Numbered from the stretch's first letter, positions 40,501 through 52,561 are shown. The stretch: 64,000 nt of DNA from Myrica gale (GCA_963930655.1 OZ005615.1:9690001-9754000); one strand, 5' to 3'. Notes: generated by a model from the letters alone, not told the origin. Made by a program: numbers and translations.

Positions 40501-40942
40501 TAATGGAGGAAACAAACATGCTTTAGTTCACCAGAATATATCAGCTGAGAAAGTGCTCATCAACGGATGTTATAACCCCTTGCTCTCCGACTCTGCCCTG
40601 CACAAACTCCTTGCAGATGACATCGTCTTCTCCACGCTCAAATGCAGTGCTGCCATGGGATACCTTGCTCCAGAATACACAAACACTGGTCGTTTCACTG
40701 AAAAGAGTGACGTATATGCATTTGGGATGATAATGTTTCAAATTCTTACTGGAAAGCGTATAATCACCCAGTTGACTTCCCAGGGGGCAGAATTGGGCCG
40801 ATTTGAAGATTTTGTTGACGCGAACCTGGAGGGGAATTTCTCGGAACCAGAAGCAGCTAAACTTGGCAGAATCGCACTGCTTTGCACCCATGAATCTCCT
40901 AACCAACGGCCATCCATTGAAAGTGTAATTCGAGATCTTTGA
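37549..40942 (+). CDS. LRR receptor-like protein with a predicted pseudokinase domain
   Basis: Exons 37549-37978, 38771-39031, 39136-39990 and 40482-40942 join in phase to 668 residues. A signal peptide (1 to about 24) precedes a cysteine-containing N-cap and about five leucine-rich repeats (about 75-225; consensus LTGxIPxxLGxLxxL). A linker with GLCGVGL follows, then one membrane helix (about 307-328) and a cytoplasmic kinase fold. VAIK Lys is at 431. The glycine loop is degenerate (GRSNFSAIYKG), the catalytic-loop HRD is HQN (532-534), and DFG is replaced by DSA (552-554). The protein is therefore predicted not to phosphorylate. This is likely the normal state of this subfamily (Arabidopsis At2g45340 is the syntenic match). 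The ligand is unknown. The intron at 39032-39135 is short and was placed from protein continuity. Confidence 0.93.
38001..38255. repeat. tandem duplication in LRR-kinase intron 1 with poly-G tracts
   Basis: Two near-identical units start at 38001 and 38138 (offset 137). Both contain TCTTGAGAAGATG, CTCTCTGTGGTGAGTGC and GCGCTTGGTTATATGTGAT. Each carries a G-run: 16 bases at 38076-38091 and 12 bases at 38213-38224. Confidence 0.95.
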
Positions 40943-42589
40943 GCTCCCATTAGCAGTTGATTATGATCTCCTCCTGCTGTGATGGTGAAAGACAAAAGGA
41001 GAAAAAAGATAAGGCTATTACTAACTGCTGACTGATCCGCAAGCTCTTGTTTTCACGTTCCTTCTAACAGTTGAGTTATTAGCTCAAAGACTGGATTGTT
41101 TGTACCGGATCTTGAGTGAGTGGGCAGATGGGCTGAACAGCTGAAGTGATGCTAGTTGGGGGATTTTTCCTTTATTATCTGTATTAAATTTTAGCTATAA
41201 GGGAGGTTTCCGACGTCAGTATATATCATCAGGATTAAGGTTTTCTCCTTTATAGTTTGTGTTGCTGTTTTCCTGCGCAGTAAATCGCTTCTAGCCTTCT
41301 CCATTTCGGTGCATGGCGCGCCGTTGACCCCATTGGAGATGCTACTTCAAAAGCATTTTCTTTTTTCAGGGTAATGAAATTAATCAACACCAGATTCCGA
41401 AATGTTGTGTCCCCAACATGTGATTCGCAGAAAAAGATTCTAGAAATGGACATGGGCGCCACGGCCAATAGAAAATGGACAAAACTTTCTTGGAAGCAAG
41501 GCAGTTAGGCAATTCCATGCTCCCTTCTTCCAACCAGAATGTCACTTTTCCACGGTTTTGGCTCCATATTCTCGTAGTGGTTGGCATTTTGGCTTTTGTG
41601 GTGTCGTATGGCATGTAACTAGCTGACATAGCATCTCAGCGTATGTTCCCATTCATGAAAGCAAACAAGCTGCCAAATACTGTTCACATAAAGAAAGTGA
41701 ACAGTGGCTTAGTTACAAAACGATAATTTTTTATAATAGATAATTTAAGCAACAGAAACGATAATTTTTTTTTCTTTATGTGAACAGTGTTTGGCAGCTT
41801 CTGTTTCTCAACTTAAATTATCGTTTTTTTTCCTAAGCAAAACAACCAACTTAGTTACAGTATAATAGACGAGTCTGTCACCATAACACTAATAAGACTA
41901 AAAGAGAGTCTCGGATCGGTCCATTAAGCTTAAGGTTAAACTTTACTTTCGCTGACGATTTCAACTTATGTTACTTGAACTCTTGACCTTGAAGCTAGTG
42001 AACAAAATATAGTACCAATTGCCATTAGTGAATAATTACGTCGTTTATCAAGTTTGCATATTATTGCATGATGCAACACCTCAAGTCAGGCATGGTTTGA
42101 GTTGAGTTTTGCTGATATTATTTTGGTCTGTTTTTAGTTTGTACTTTTTTTAAGTCATTTGTTTGTTTGTTTTTAAATTATTGATTTTAGATGCAACTAC
42201 GGTAATTTTTCCTCCATAAGTGAGGATTCTTAATCAAATTCGGAAGTTATATTCTCCTTTGGAAAAAAGAAAAAATATTTATTCTTAGAAAATCCGATTG
42301 GATGGCTGAACAAGTTAAGCCAATCATATGCCTCCTCGGCCCGCTTAGAGGAAGGAAAAGAAAAACAAAAAAAGAAGTCTCCTCGTCTTTGGCTCCAAAG
42401 AATAACAAAAAAAATGCACAATAAAATAATTTGGTATTATTTGTCCAAGAATAAAGAAGTATAGTAAAATCTATACTTACCGCCATTGTCATTTATATGC
42501 ATAGGGTTTTGAATTATATTTTTCTCGAAAGAGGTGATTGGATAGATTTTTTAAACTGATAAAAGTCCATAGAGGCCTTACAAGAGAGA
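40943..42589. other. LRR-kinase 3' flank and spacer
   Basis: 3' UTR for the first ~300 bases, then AT-rich DNA with one MITE (see 41665-41802). No gene recognised. Confidence 0.5.
41665..41802. mobile_element. MITE with ~30-base inverted ends
   Basis: Left arm AAGCTGCCAAATACTGTTC...ATAAAGAAA is mirrored at the right by ...AACAGTGTTTGGCAGCTT. About 135 bases. An extra internal inverted copy of the ACTGTTCAC word occurs near 41697, and a CGATAATTTTTT word is repeated. Confidence 0.7.
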
Positions 42590-43260
42590 GAGTCCAAGCC
42601 CACGTATGAGTATACATGATTCCTCTTGAACCAAGAGTCAGGCCTTGTATATAAACTCACAGCCCTCTTAAATAAATATCGAATTGTATATGAAAAGTAA
42701 GGCCTATGGGAGGTTAATCATCCAATTCTCTGACACGATAGATACTAGAGATAATAAAATCTCGCCATTGAATAGGTAAACAGAAGTAGGCTCACTGCGG
42801 GCCAATAAGAAAGATAGGAGGAAGAGAGTGGGTCCTACCTCGATAACAAAAGATTAGAGAATGTGAGAAGAAAAAGGAACTGACATCTAAAGAAAGAGGT
42901 GGGCTAAGGCCCAAGAAACCCCGGCCCAGGACAAGAAGAAAAATGATAAATAGTGATGGCGAAGAAACGAAAAAGGACACCACTCTCTCTGTAAAAGAAA
43001 CAAACTCTCTCATTGAAAACAAGGACAACAAAGAGAAGAGATGATGAGAACTGATAATGTCATCGGAAAAATCTTCCTACGGGGAGGACTCTAAGTTCTA
43101 GTGTGTGATTTTGCTTGCAGTAGGAATGAAGGAGATTTTGGACCTTTCAACCCGTCTCAAGTACTGAACTTCAAGTCTAGGTCCCTCGGGCTTTTAGTCC
43201 AGTGGACTCTAATGATAGGCTGGTTAAATTTGGCTTCATCAAGAGGTATTTCAAAACGTA
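42590..43260. repeat. retroelement-like repeat, copy A
   Basis: About 670 bases sharing a series of words with the copy at 48900-49620. Shared are a GGCC-rich middle, CTCTCTCA(C)TGAAAA, a CATCGGAAAAATC versus CATCAGAGAAATC segment, CCCTCGGG, and GGTTAAATTTG(G/A)CTTCAT near the end. This resembles an LTR tail, but paired LTRs and internal genes are absent. Old, broken fossil; family not fixed. Confidence 0.55.
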
Positions 43261-43433
43261 TAGTTATCTCTCTTAGTTCCACGCAGCAGGAGATATTTCC
43301 GGAGTCTTCAAGGTAGAAGTTTACTGTATGAACCATGGTTCCAGAAACTAGGATACTTTGGAGATGGAAGCTTGCGCCTGGTTGGTACAGTCAGATGTGT
43401 CATTTTACAAAGTTGCATTCAGCAGTTTACTTA

Positions 43434-45235
43434 TCATCCATTTCTAAGTGGAGTTCCAACAACACCTCTACAAAAGGTGGACCCTGCATTGGGAATCCAC
43501 AAACTATCTAACATTGCATATATCTCTGTAACTTGAGGGTGGGACTTATCTTGAACAAAAAACTCATGGACAGTTCCCTCGAGTTCAATCCGACTGCAAC
43601 CGGGAATTTTCTTTAGCTTTCTTTCTTTCAGCATTGTCCTAACCCTAGTAACATCGTTCCACATACCTTGACCATCAAACATGTTAGAGAGAAGCACATA
43701 AGCACTTAGATTAGAAGAATCCAACCTAATTAGATGATTAGCCACAGGCTCTCCAAGATTGAAGTTGTCCTGATTTATACACGCACTAAGCAAAATCCTC
43801 CAAATCACATCATTTGGCTTGATGGGCATTTCCTCTATTATTCTCCTGGATTCTTCTATATGCCCAGCACGGCAAAAGAGGTCAACCATGCATCCATAAT
43901 GTTGCAATTTTGGTTCCACCTTGTGAACTCTTCTCATAAGCTCAAAGCACATCAGACCTTCCTTTACCAAACCAGCATGGCCACAAGCATTTAACACTAC
44001 AATGAATGTAATATCATCAGGTTTTAAACAGCTTCTCCATCTCCATGAGCAAATCAAAAGCCAGCTCACCGAAGCCATGAATAGCCAATCCACCAATCAT
44101 AGCATTCCAATGCTCAATGCTTTTCTCTTTGACATCCTCAAAGACTGACATAGCATCCTCTACGCTACCACATTTAGAATACATATCAATGAGAGCAACG
44201 CCAACTTTTCCTCTGAAAAATTTTCACAGCTTCCATGCAATAACCATTTCGAACATAGCCAGCCATCATGGCATTACAAGCCACAACACCCCTTTCTGGC
44301 ATTCCATCAAATACACTTCTAGCTACATCAATACATCCTAACTTTGCATACCAATCTAACATATTTGCCCAACTAAACACATCCCTTTTGGGCATCCGAT
44401 TAAACAAAAATTGAGCATCATCCATCTTCCCGTGCTTTACACACCCATCAATCATCGTGTTCCAAGAGACCACGTCTCTAGCAGGCATTTTCCAAAACAA
44501 ATCCCATCCCACATTAAGCCCATCCTTAGATTGCGCATGCCCACTAAGCATTGAATTCCAAGAAATCAAATTCTTCTCTTCCCCGGCATACAATCAAACA
44601 AATCGTGTACAGATTGAATGAACCCACACTTCACATACCCGACAATCAACGAATTATAAGAAACCGAGTCCAGCTTTTGCATCCTATCAAAAATTTTCCT
44701 AGCAAATTCAAGAAACCTACATCGCAAATACCACTCAATCACACAATTCTGCAAAAACAAATCCAAACCAATTTCCATTTTCTTCAACAGCCCAAGAACC
44801 TGCATGCCTTCCTTCACCAAACCCAGGCGAGAACACGCTTTCAATACTAGAGAGAAAGTGAACTTGTCCACACAATTACACAAAATCCATTCTTAAGCAT
44901 CAAACAGAACAAAACCAAAGCTTCTCTGGGCTCACACCCGTGAGAATACCGATTTGAAAACGGTATTCGAAAGAAACGGATCCTCTTGTTCTATCTGAGT
45001 TGGAAAAGCGTGACGCATAAAAAAGACGTAGCGAGCGAATCCAACGAGATGCGCTTGAGGTGAAGAAATGAAATGGAGGATGATCTTGGTGGTGAGAGAA
45101 GCGCTTTTGATAAACCCAGCTGTTATGAGTCTCGCATGGATTTGATTTAGGTCGTTTAAAGTTTTGCACTTCGGGAGGACAATGAGAGTAGCTAGGGAGG
45201 GCCGAGTTCCATGGCTGGTATAAATTTACGCAGAG
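43434..45235 (-). pseudogene. CRR4: PPR protein pseudogene resembling the plastid RNA-editing factor CRR4
   Basis: In Arabidopsis CRR4 is an E-type PPR protein that edits the plastid ndhD start codon (ACG to AUG). Here the family protein can be followed in order: CKTLNDLNQIHARLI and LTTKIILHFISSP at 45060-45180, SLVLKACSRLGLVKEGMQ near 44820, NLISWNSMLSGHAQ near 44560, DMYSKCGS and HWNAMIGGLAIHG near 44060-44160, DDITF and NACGHAGLVKEG near 43960, and the E motif IPGCSRIELEGTVHEFF near 43560. At least five frame changes or stops interrupt it. About 30-50 residues are missing between KIF and GKVGVALIDMY. No intact start remains. PPR genes of this class are intronless, so these are not splice sites. 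Syntenic with At2g45350. It is clearly non-functional unless the assembly is badly wrong. Confidence 0.88.
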
Positions 45236-47314
45236 AAGCATGAACACGAGGATGTGATATAGAATCAAATATCAAATGAACAATTGGGAGCAAGCTGTCT
45301 TTCTGCGCTTAGTTATTAGAGTGCTTTTCAACGGTCTCACAACTGCTAGCCAACCAAATATCTTAACGGCAAATTTTATCTTAACTGACAACTAAAAAAA
45401 GATATTTTAGTGTGTAGAGTGTAATATTTTTTTAAAAAAAAGAGATACAAAAAAGTGTAATTTTTTTAAGAAAGAAAAATGCCCCCTTCCTAAGAAGCCC
45501 ACGAGAAATCCTAAGGCCTTTACAACTATGGGGGGACAGCATAGTGAGGCATTATTACCAATTGACCCATTCTCATTAGTTGCTAAGGCTTAAAACATTT
45601 ATTTGGAGTTTGTCTTGAGATGTCATGATCCTCGCCAAGGGCACTATCCGATTAGTTGAAAGTAGGGACCTTCACTGATTAGACTAACTGTATCTAAATA
45701 TGAGCATGAGCTCAAATCCTACTGCATGTCTGCATGCTTGCGAGCAAATTTTTGACTTATGGTTGCACATGTTGTGGGATCAATGTGTACAACACCATCT
45801 AAGGGAAGACTTCCCTCAATGAGTTAAGGGTTAGCTATGAAAGTGGTCTTCCTCGTTAGTTAATGTAACAGTATTTGGCATTTAAACGTGAGTCACTTAT
45901 AGGGGCATTTTTATCCCTTTCATGGTTTCTAGAAGATATTAAAATGAGAAGGAAATCTGCTAGTCTTTCACGAGTATAACATATGGGTTTTCGCATAGAG
46001 ACTTTGAGAGACATATTGCCACCGCCCAAGATTTGCGTATTCAAGAGAGAGAATTTCCAAAAAATCGAATGACTTCTTTGTCTCTATTCTTGTTGTTTGT
46101 TTGATGATCTTAGTGAAGGCCACCATTAATGCTGAATGTGAGAAACTTTACAATATTATCGAAATGATCACCGACCCCAAAATCCACCTGAGATGTTGAA
46201 GGTTCAGAAGTTCTAAATATTAATGGTTGAAGGTTCCAACCATGGTCATTGATTGCACAAGTTTTGTGCGTGGAGATCAAGAGTTGTTCGAGATCGGGGT
46301 TTCCAAGAGAATGTAGAGGTTCTACGTCCCAGCAAGTTGCAGATTCGGTTTAAGGTAAGTCGAGTTAGATTTAAAGTCTTTTTGATAGGCTAAGTTAGTC
46401 GCTTCAATAGATTACTTTATAATCGATTGGAAACTAGTGGATTCGAACGACCTACTGGCCCTGTGAGTTTTTCTACTTAAGGACGTTCCTTAGGGTGTTT
46501 TCTCTTCGTAACCATTCCCGATGTTACGATTTTGTTATTGTTCTTAATCATTTTTTATTATTTTCATACTAACCAAGATTGTTCTTTGTGTTGTGAGTTT
46601 GAATTCTTGAGATTTGACGACCTCTATACAAAGAACGTTCAAGGATTTGTGGTTGATAAGTTGCTGATTAGATCTGATTTTTTGGTGAGTTGTTTTAATT
46701 GATTGCGTATCAATTGGTTTTGTGAATTTGTAAAATTCATATTTTGCAAGTCAAGTTTCTTTGGAGTTGCTTGTAGTGAGTTCGTAATTACTCTGTTTTA
46801 CAGATTACTTTTAATGTTATGTACTGATTTGTACTTATATGTTTTCTGATCTTTATTGAATCTTTGTATATTGAAAATAGGGTAGTTGATTTGATTTTTC
46901 AAATGATAGGTTTTGTTTAAAAGAAAAAAGGATATTTGATAATTTTTAAATATACTTATTCACTCCCTCTAGATATTTTGTATGTAGGTTGAGTCTAAAT
47001 TAGGTTGTTTAGTTAGCCAAACTCTTTTCTCTATCATGTTCCATTAAAGAGAAATTCATTGAAATAAATTAAGTAAATGAACAAAGTGGAAAAGGGTAGA
47101 TTAATGCTTCCATTGAAACTTTGAAAGCCTGAACTGGTAATTGATTCGAGGATACAGTCCAACTAGATAAAGTGGTTTAAGCTTAAACCTCGTAGGAGAA
47201 ATGTTATATATTGATCAACAACCAGATTGAAGTGTTCCATTAATAATATTTGTTTTAATTAAGCCACAAACGTTTGATGTCATTTCTTTTGTCCTCGGAG
47301 TGTACACTACATAT
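45236..47314. other. intergenic, nothing recognised
   Basis: AT-rich DNA without coding signals. The first ~100 bases would be the promoter side of the dead PPR gene. Stretches at 45540-45840 and 46040-46480 look like decayed repetitive DNA, but no ends were found. Confidence 0.4.
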
Positions 47315-48489
47315 TAGGGTTGTCCAATGGCCGGTCCGGCCGGCCAAACCGGTCATGTTGTGGAGTGGATAAATCGGACCGGTCATTCTAATAGAACCGG
47401 TCCGGTCCGGTCTCCGGTTTCACCGGTCCTGGTTGGCCGGGTTGGGCCGGTTTGGGCCATTAAATTTTAGGCATTTTCTGTTTGGGCCTTTTAACGTTTT
47501 TATTTTTAGGCCTTTTTTGAGGTTTTACTTTGGAAGTTTTGGAACCATTTTTTTGAGTTTTTTTATATCAATTTTTTGGCCTATTTTTACATGAAATATT
47601 TGGCTACATTTCAACCAAATTTTGTAATGCACTGACTTCAAGGCTCAAACAGCACAACTTCAAAACTCACAATCTCTTAACCTGCAGTAAAAAAGTTAAA
47701 TACTAAATAAATATAATCACAAAATAGATGTTGTAAAACTCAAAAATTCAAAACTAGACACATGGCAGCAAGACTAACAGAACAGCAGACCCATAAAAAT
47801 GTTATATAAGAATTCCAAATGTACACTAGATGCTGTAAAACTCACAATGGAAGCCAACGGAAGCCATAGTATGATCTCCTAGACACACGACAACAACTAG
47901 CAAGTGCACTATAAAGCTAAAAAAATCCTAGATCACTATGAAGCTAAAAAAATAATACCTTGCGTTTGATCTCCTAGACACACGGCCGGCAGTAAGTGCT
48001 TGAAATAAGAGAGGGGCTATTGCGTGAGAGCACTGAGAGGGGGGTACTGTGTGGCGTGTGTTGAGCGAAGTGAGGGGCTGGGGGGTGCCGCTGCGAGGTG
48101 CGGGGTGCAAGAGAGAAAAGAGGGGGAGGGGAATTAGGTTTTCTGAAAAAAGAAAAGAGGGGGCGTGGGAGAGAAAAGAGGGGAGTGGGCGACTGGGCGT
48201 GCTGCTGTTTTCTTTCCCCTTAAACTCGCGTTTTGGGGAGAGAAAATAGGGGAGCTGGCGTGTGGCGTGTGGTCGTGTGCTGCACCTCGCAACCGGTTTT
48301 TTTTACCGGTTTGGAGTGGTATAGTCCAGTCCAGTTTCGGGTTTCCATGAAGGTAACCCGGAACCGGACCGGAGTACACCGGTTTCCCTGACCGGCCAAC
48401 CCGGTTTAAATAAAGGCCACCAGTTTAGCCAAAATTGGTCCGGTTTCGGTCTGGGTTGGCCGGTCCGACCGGTATTTTAGACAGCCATA
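47315..48489. mobile_element. non-autonomous hAT transposon with CCGG-rich ends and 8-bp target duplication
   Basis: 1175 bases bounded by perfect direct repeats CTACATAT (47307-47314 and 48490-48497). Ends are TAGGGTTGTC and the complement of TATGGCTGTC, the TA-GGG-TGTC hAT type. Both subterminal regions (about 120 bases each) are packed with CCGGTCCGG and ACCGGT words in both orientations, probably transposase-binding repeats. The centre has no transposase; its frames are low in complexity. The intact duplication suggests a fairly recent insertion. Confidence 0.9.
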
Positions 48490-48497
48490 CTACATAT

Positions 48498-48899
48498 GAA
48501 TAAGCAGAAGATAAGGGAGATCATGAGTGATGTATTCGATCAAAAGAGATTGGGCGCACAATTTCTCATTTTTCGATTATGATGACATGGTGAAGGCAAC
48601 TTCTGATCAATAGTTTTTTCTTCCATACTGTACCTTTAAATTATTCCGCCAATTGCCCCCGCCGTCTAATAGTTGCTGTCGGGATCGATATATAAAACAC
48701 CCTTTACACCAAACTAGCAGGCATCTGTTGTGGCCTGTGCTGGACCTTATCGGCTATACTATATAAGCTGACTAGCTCGAGGGTCTTCCTATTACCAATT
48801 TTGTTTCACACTTATCTTTTCGTGCAATGAGGAGTGATGGGGTATGATTTTTCGGCCTTATGAAAAGATTGCTACTATCAAAGCCTAATATATAAAGAG
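48498..48899. other. spacer
   Basis: Nothing recognised between the hAT element and the repeat that follows. Confidence 0.4.
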
Positions 48900-49620
48900 A
48901 AAGGCTAGAGGCCATCTTAGGATGAACGGGTGCACGCCGCCTACAAATCCATAGGACATGGGGACAAACAACCCTCTTAATGAAATGTCACATCTAAATC
49001 GGAAGACGAGTCGATAGGAAGAGTTAATCATTCGATTATCTAACAAGGATGATTGCGTGGAGAATAATATCCGCTCATTAATAAGTGGGCAAAGATCGCC
49101 ATCTCTAGGGCCAATGAGGAGAGGAGAGAGAGAAATAGGCTCAGGCGCTTAATAAATGCGGGGCAGAGGAGGCCTAGGGGCAACCTCCATTTCCAAGACC
49201 AATAAGGGACGGTCATCCCCGAGACCAATGGGACAACCATTCCCCCCTCAGGACCAATGAGAGGGCAAGGAAGGGGCGCTAGGCCTAGGCCCAGCAGAAA
49301 ATGGGAGAGATAAGAAGAAAGGAAAGGAGGAAGTGAAGGTAAGTAATTCTCTCACACTGAAAAAAAATCAGTAAACAAAAGATATCCAAAAATGACGATT
49401 AGCAAAGGCATCAGAGAAATCTCCCAATGGAAAGGACCTCGTGTCCTAGCTTGTTCTCTTTGCTTATAGTAGGAAGGAAGGAGCATCTGAGCCTGTCAAA
49501 CTATCACAAGCGCTGGACCTCTAGCCCAACTCCCTCGGGTTCTCGGCCTAGTGAATTTTTTGATAGACCGGTTAAATTTGACTTCATTAACAAGAAATTT
49601 CAATATCTCAACAAGTAAGA
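48900..49620. repeat. retroelement-like repeat, copy B
   Basis: Diverged partner of the repeat at 42590-43260, in the same orientation. No paired LTR, primer-binding site or internal gene is seen. Old, broken fossil. Confidence 0.55.
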
Positions 49621-49854
49621 TTTAATTAGCTGAAAAGGCCTCGACGCATGTTTTGTCTTAGCCATCCAACGAGGACTACCCTTATGAAAAATGTGAATAA
49701 TTTAGAAGTGAAAAGTTGGAGATCCAAAGAAATCCACACAACTAATTATAATTAATGGCAAGAAGTGCCGACAATCCAGTCACTGATCTAAAATGGTACC
49801 CATGAAAGGGCTTTGGGTCCGAAGACAGTATTGTATGGGAACATGATATATGTT
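49621..49854. other. spacer
   Basis: Short non-coding stretch between two repeat fossils. Confidence 0.4.
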
Positions 49855-51130
49855 GTCACACCCCAGACCCGACAGGGTCCAACAGTGGACTTTTCCTTAC
49901 TATTTTTAAAAATAACTTTCCATAAAAAGACTTCATTCATTTATTCAACAATAAACATCGATAAAGTTCTCACTTATAAAACCATAAATATAACTAAAGG
50001 TCTCTCAATAAAACAGAGTTTTGTAATAAAACTTCATTCTTATCTATCTCAGCCCGCAAGTCATCTAAACTTGATTCTAGCATGCTCCTCATAATTTTCT
50101 GAAGATAGAAACATATTAACGGAGTGAGTTCGACAACTCAGTAAGCGGAAAATAAAATAATGTTGACAATATAATCTTTTAAAATAATTTCCAAATATTT
50201 TTTAGAAAGAATGATTCAGCAGTAATTCAGAAAATTCTTTTGGGCAATATGAGTAAGCCATATTTACCCACATGGCAGGGTTGTGCAATGACTTATTCGG
50301 TGGTCAACCAAAATAAATCAATAGTATGTGAAATCCACCCTACTAAGACTTAACAAAAAAGTCAAGCGTGCACTAGGGTGAATCCACGCAAAACCACTCC
50401 GAAGAATGGGCGCACCAGTAATCAGTAAGTTGGTACCAACAAAAACAGTAACAATAATCAGTAATACGCATTGCCATCGAGATTTGAAAACATATATCAG
50501 TAACATAAACTGATATTTAAGCATAAAAAGTAAAATAACAATAATCATGAATTCAAAACAATATCCCCGCTACTAGCACAACCTAACAGTGACTGAAAGT
50601 ATAATTATGAATTAAACTATATTGAAACGAAACTTGAATTTCACGTTGCATAGTTCGTTCAAATATTTGAAATGAATTAAACACGTGATTGAAGTAGAGA
50701 AAGAACAGAGCATACCCACACTGCTTAAGAGCTGAAAAACTTCAAGGACTGACAGTGAAAGGGAGAGGGAGAAAGAACTCAAAAATGGTTGTGAGGTCAG
50801 ATTTGAGAGGTGTGTTCGATCTCTGAACGAGCTCCCCCTTTTAAAGGTGAGGCAGACTCGAATTTTGCCCGAAAAATCATGGCATAATGTCTGAAACTGC
50901 TAACCTTTCGTAATCTCCCATTAACCACGATAGATTGCATAGTTTACTGAGAAACTTCGAAATCCTTACAATGGAGTTGAAAAGACCACGAAATCAGATG
51001 AAAAGAAGTGTAATGGATGAGGAAATGAAGAGAGAGAGAGAGAGAGAGAGAGATTTATGAGAGAGAGAGAGAGAGTTAGATGGTTGACGAATAGGTAACT
51101 GAAACCAAAAGAATTTGAAAAGTTTAGGTT
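49855..51130. repeat. LTR-like fossil
   Basis: Begins TGTCACACCCCAGACCCGAC, a start I associate with plant LTRs. It contains a GACAACTCAGTAAGCGG phrase at about 50132 and ends in A/G-rich DNA with (GA)n runs at 51028-51053 and 51060-51075. No second LTR or gag-pol genes are seen, so it may be a solo LTR. Limits and family are tentative; old and broken. Confidence 0.4.
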
Positions 51131-51316
51131 TGAGGAAGAAGAAGATCAAAACGCACAGCAAAAAAATTAAATATAATAAAACTTCATCAAGATAAATAAA
51201 TGCGTAAGGCGCCTCAGTGGTCAGTTGCGCCTCTCTTCTCCCAAGCGCACATGATCTAATCCTTGTTGCACCTCTTTTATTACCTCATTTAAAACCTTAT
51301 GATGGATAAATATAAA

Positions 51317-51532
51317 GGGGGTGTTTGGGGATAGAAATTTCCACCCTCAACATTTCTACACAATTATAAAATAATCTTTCTCCTCATCAAATTATTAAAT
51401 AATATTATAATATTCAATTAAATCTTCTATCTCTTCATTTTTTCATCAAATTCCATAAAATATCTTTACTTTTTCACAAACCTCAATACCCTAATATTTC
51501 CAACCCCAACATTTTTACATTCAAACGCCCCC
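51317..51532. mobile_element. Tourist-like MITE
   Basis: Ends GGGGGTGTTTGG and the complement of GGGGGCGTTTG, with the same AT-rich interior words (TATTATAATATTCA, CTTCTATCTCTTCA) as the 19178-19379 element. A/T flanks make the target duplication unclear. A 24-base phrase (TTTTATTACCTCATTTAAAA) occurs on each side, at about 51277 and 51557. Confidence 0.7.
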
Positions 51533-52363
51533 AAAAGCGCACCGTATGTTATTTTTTATTACCTCATTTAAAACCTCGGGCTCGGGTTAAGTTTCTTTGA
51601 CCGTGTAGCTTTCTGATTTTTTATTGGATTTTCGAATATTTTGGTGTAGTTGGGAAAAGGGAATTTGGGTATGAAATATTGTTAACGGGAGAATTTGTCA
51701 ATGGATGGATATTTTTTGAGAGACGCATTTGACTTTGAAGTTTTGGTTTTTCTTATATATTTCTGAGCGTTTCCAAATTTTTTTGGAAGTCTTTATTTTA
51801 CTTTATCTTGTGGGGTGGAGGTTTATTTTGTCAAAGAATGAACTTTAAAAAGAAAACTTAATAAATGCGTAGAGATCCAAGGACCACTTTTTTTGGTTGA
51901 AAAATTATGAATTTCACTCTGATTGTTGAAAGCTTATCTGTTTCTGGTCTGTAAGAGTTTGTTTCCAAAACTTGGTTTCAAAATGTGTTTCAGGTACAGC
52001 TTTCCTCCATTTGTCAATTTTGATTGTGATTATATATATGTATGAAATGATCGAGTTTGTTTATGCAATTGTAAATTTCAATTCCAGAAACGAAGTTTTT
52101 AGCTTATAAAGTTACGAAGCACCTGTGGTCATTGACTTCCCCTGAGCTTCTTGCGCTATTCACTCCAGATTCAAGCTTTTTACGAGAATGTTCACAATTT
52201 ACTGGAGATTGATGCTTTTTATGAAAAGATTGGAAAGTTGATTGAATTGAAAGAAGAAAGTAAATAATAAATCTAAGAAAAAGACGTTAAATTTAACATG
52301 TCCGCAACTTATGACATAGAAATTTGATTGAATTGTTCGTCACTCTTTGGTGTTGGTTACTAG
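51533..52363. other. spacer before the transporter fragment
   Basis: T-rich non-coding DNA. It could be intron or leader sequence brought in together with the transporter exon, but this cannot be told from sequence alone. Confidence 0.35.
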
Positions 52364-52561
52364 GCAAACATCCATATGTTTTGGTACTATTTGGTGGTCC
52401 AAATGATTGCCGGTTTATTTCAATTAACTGGATGGCCCTCCGTCGTTGCAGTGGTTGGTAATTGGTTTGGAAAGAGCAAGAGGGGGCTAATTATGGGTAT
52501 ATGGAATGCTCATACTTCAGTTGGGAACAATGCAGGTTCTATGATTACTTTATTATTTGAT
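52364..52561 (+). pseudogene. isolated exon fragment of a glycerol-3-phosphate transporter (MFS/SLC37-like)
   Basis: The frame reads IHMFWYYLVVQMIAGLFQ, then GWPSVVAVVGNWFGKSKRG and GIWNAHTSVGN. This is a highly conserved block of plant putative glycerol-3-phosphate transporters (G3Pp family), which move organophosphates across membranes with about twelve helices and roughly 500 residues. Only about 65 residues are present. After GSMI the similarity stops and a stop codon follows. No flanking exons were found within 2 kb. Few changes from the family consensus point to a recent copy, perhaps captured by a transposon; a hAT-like right end (CCGCCACTGG) lies at about 53110. Confidence 0.85.
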
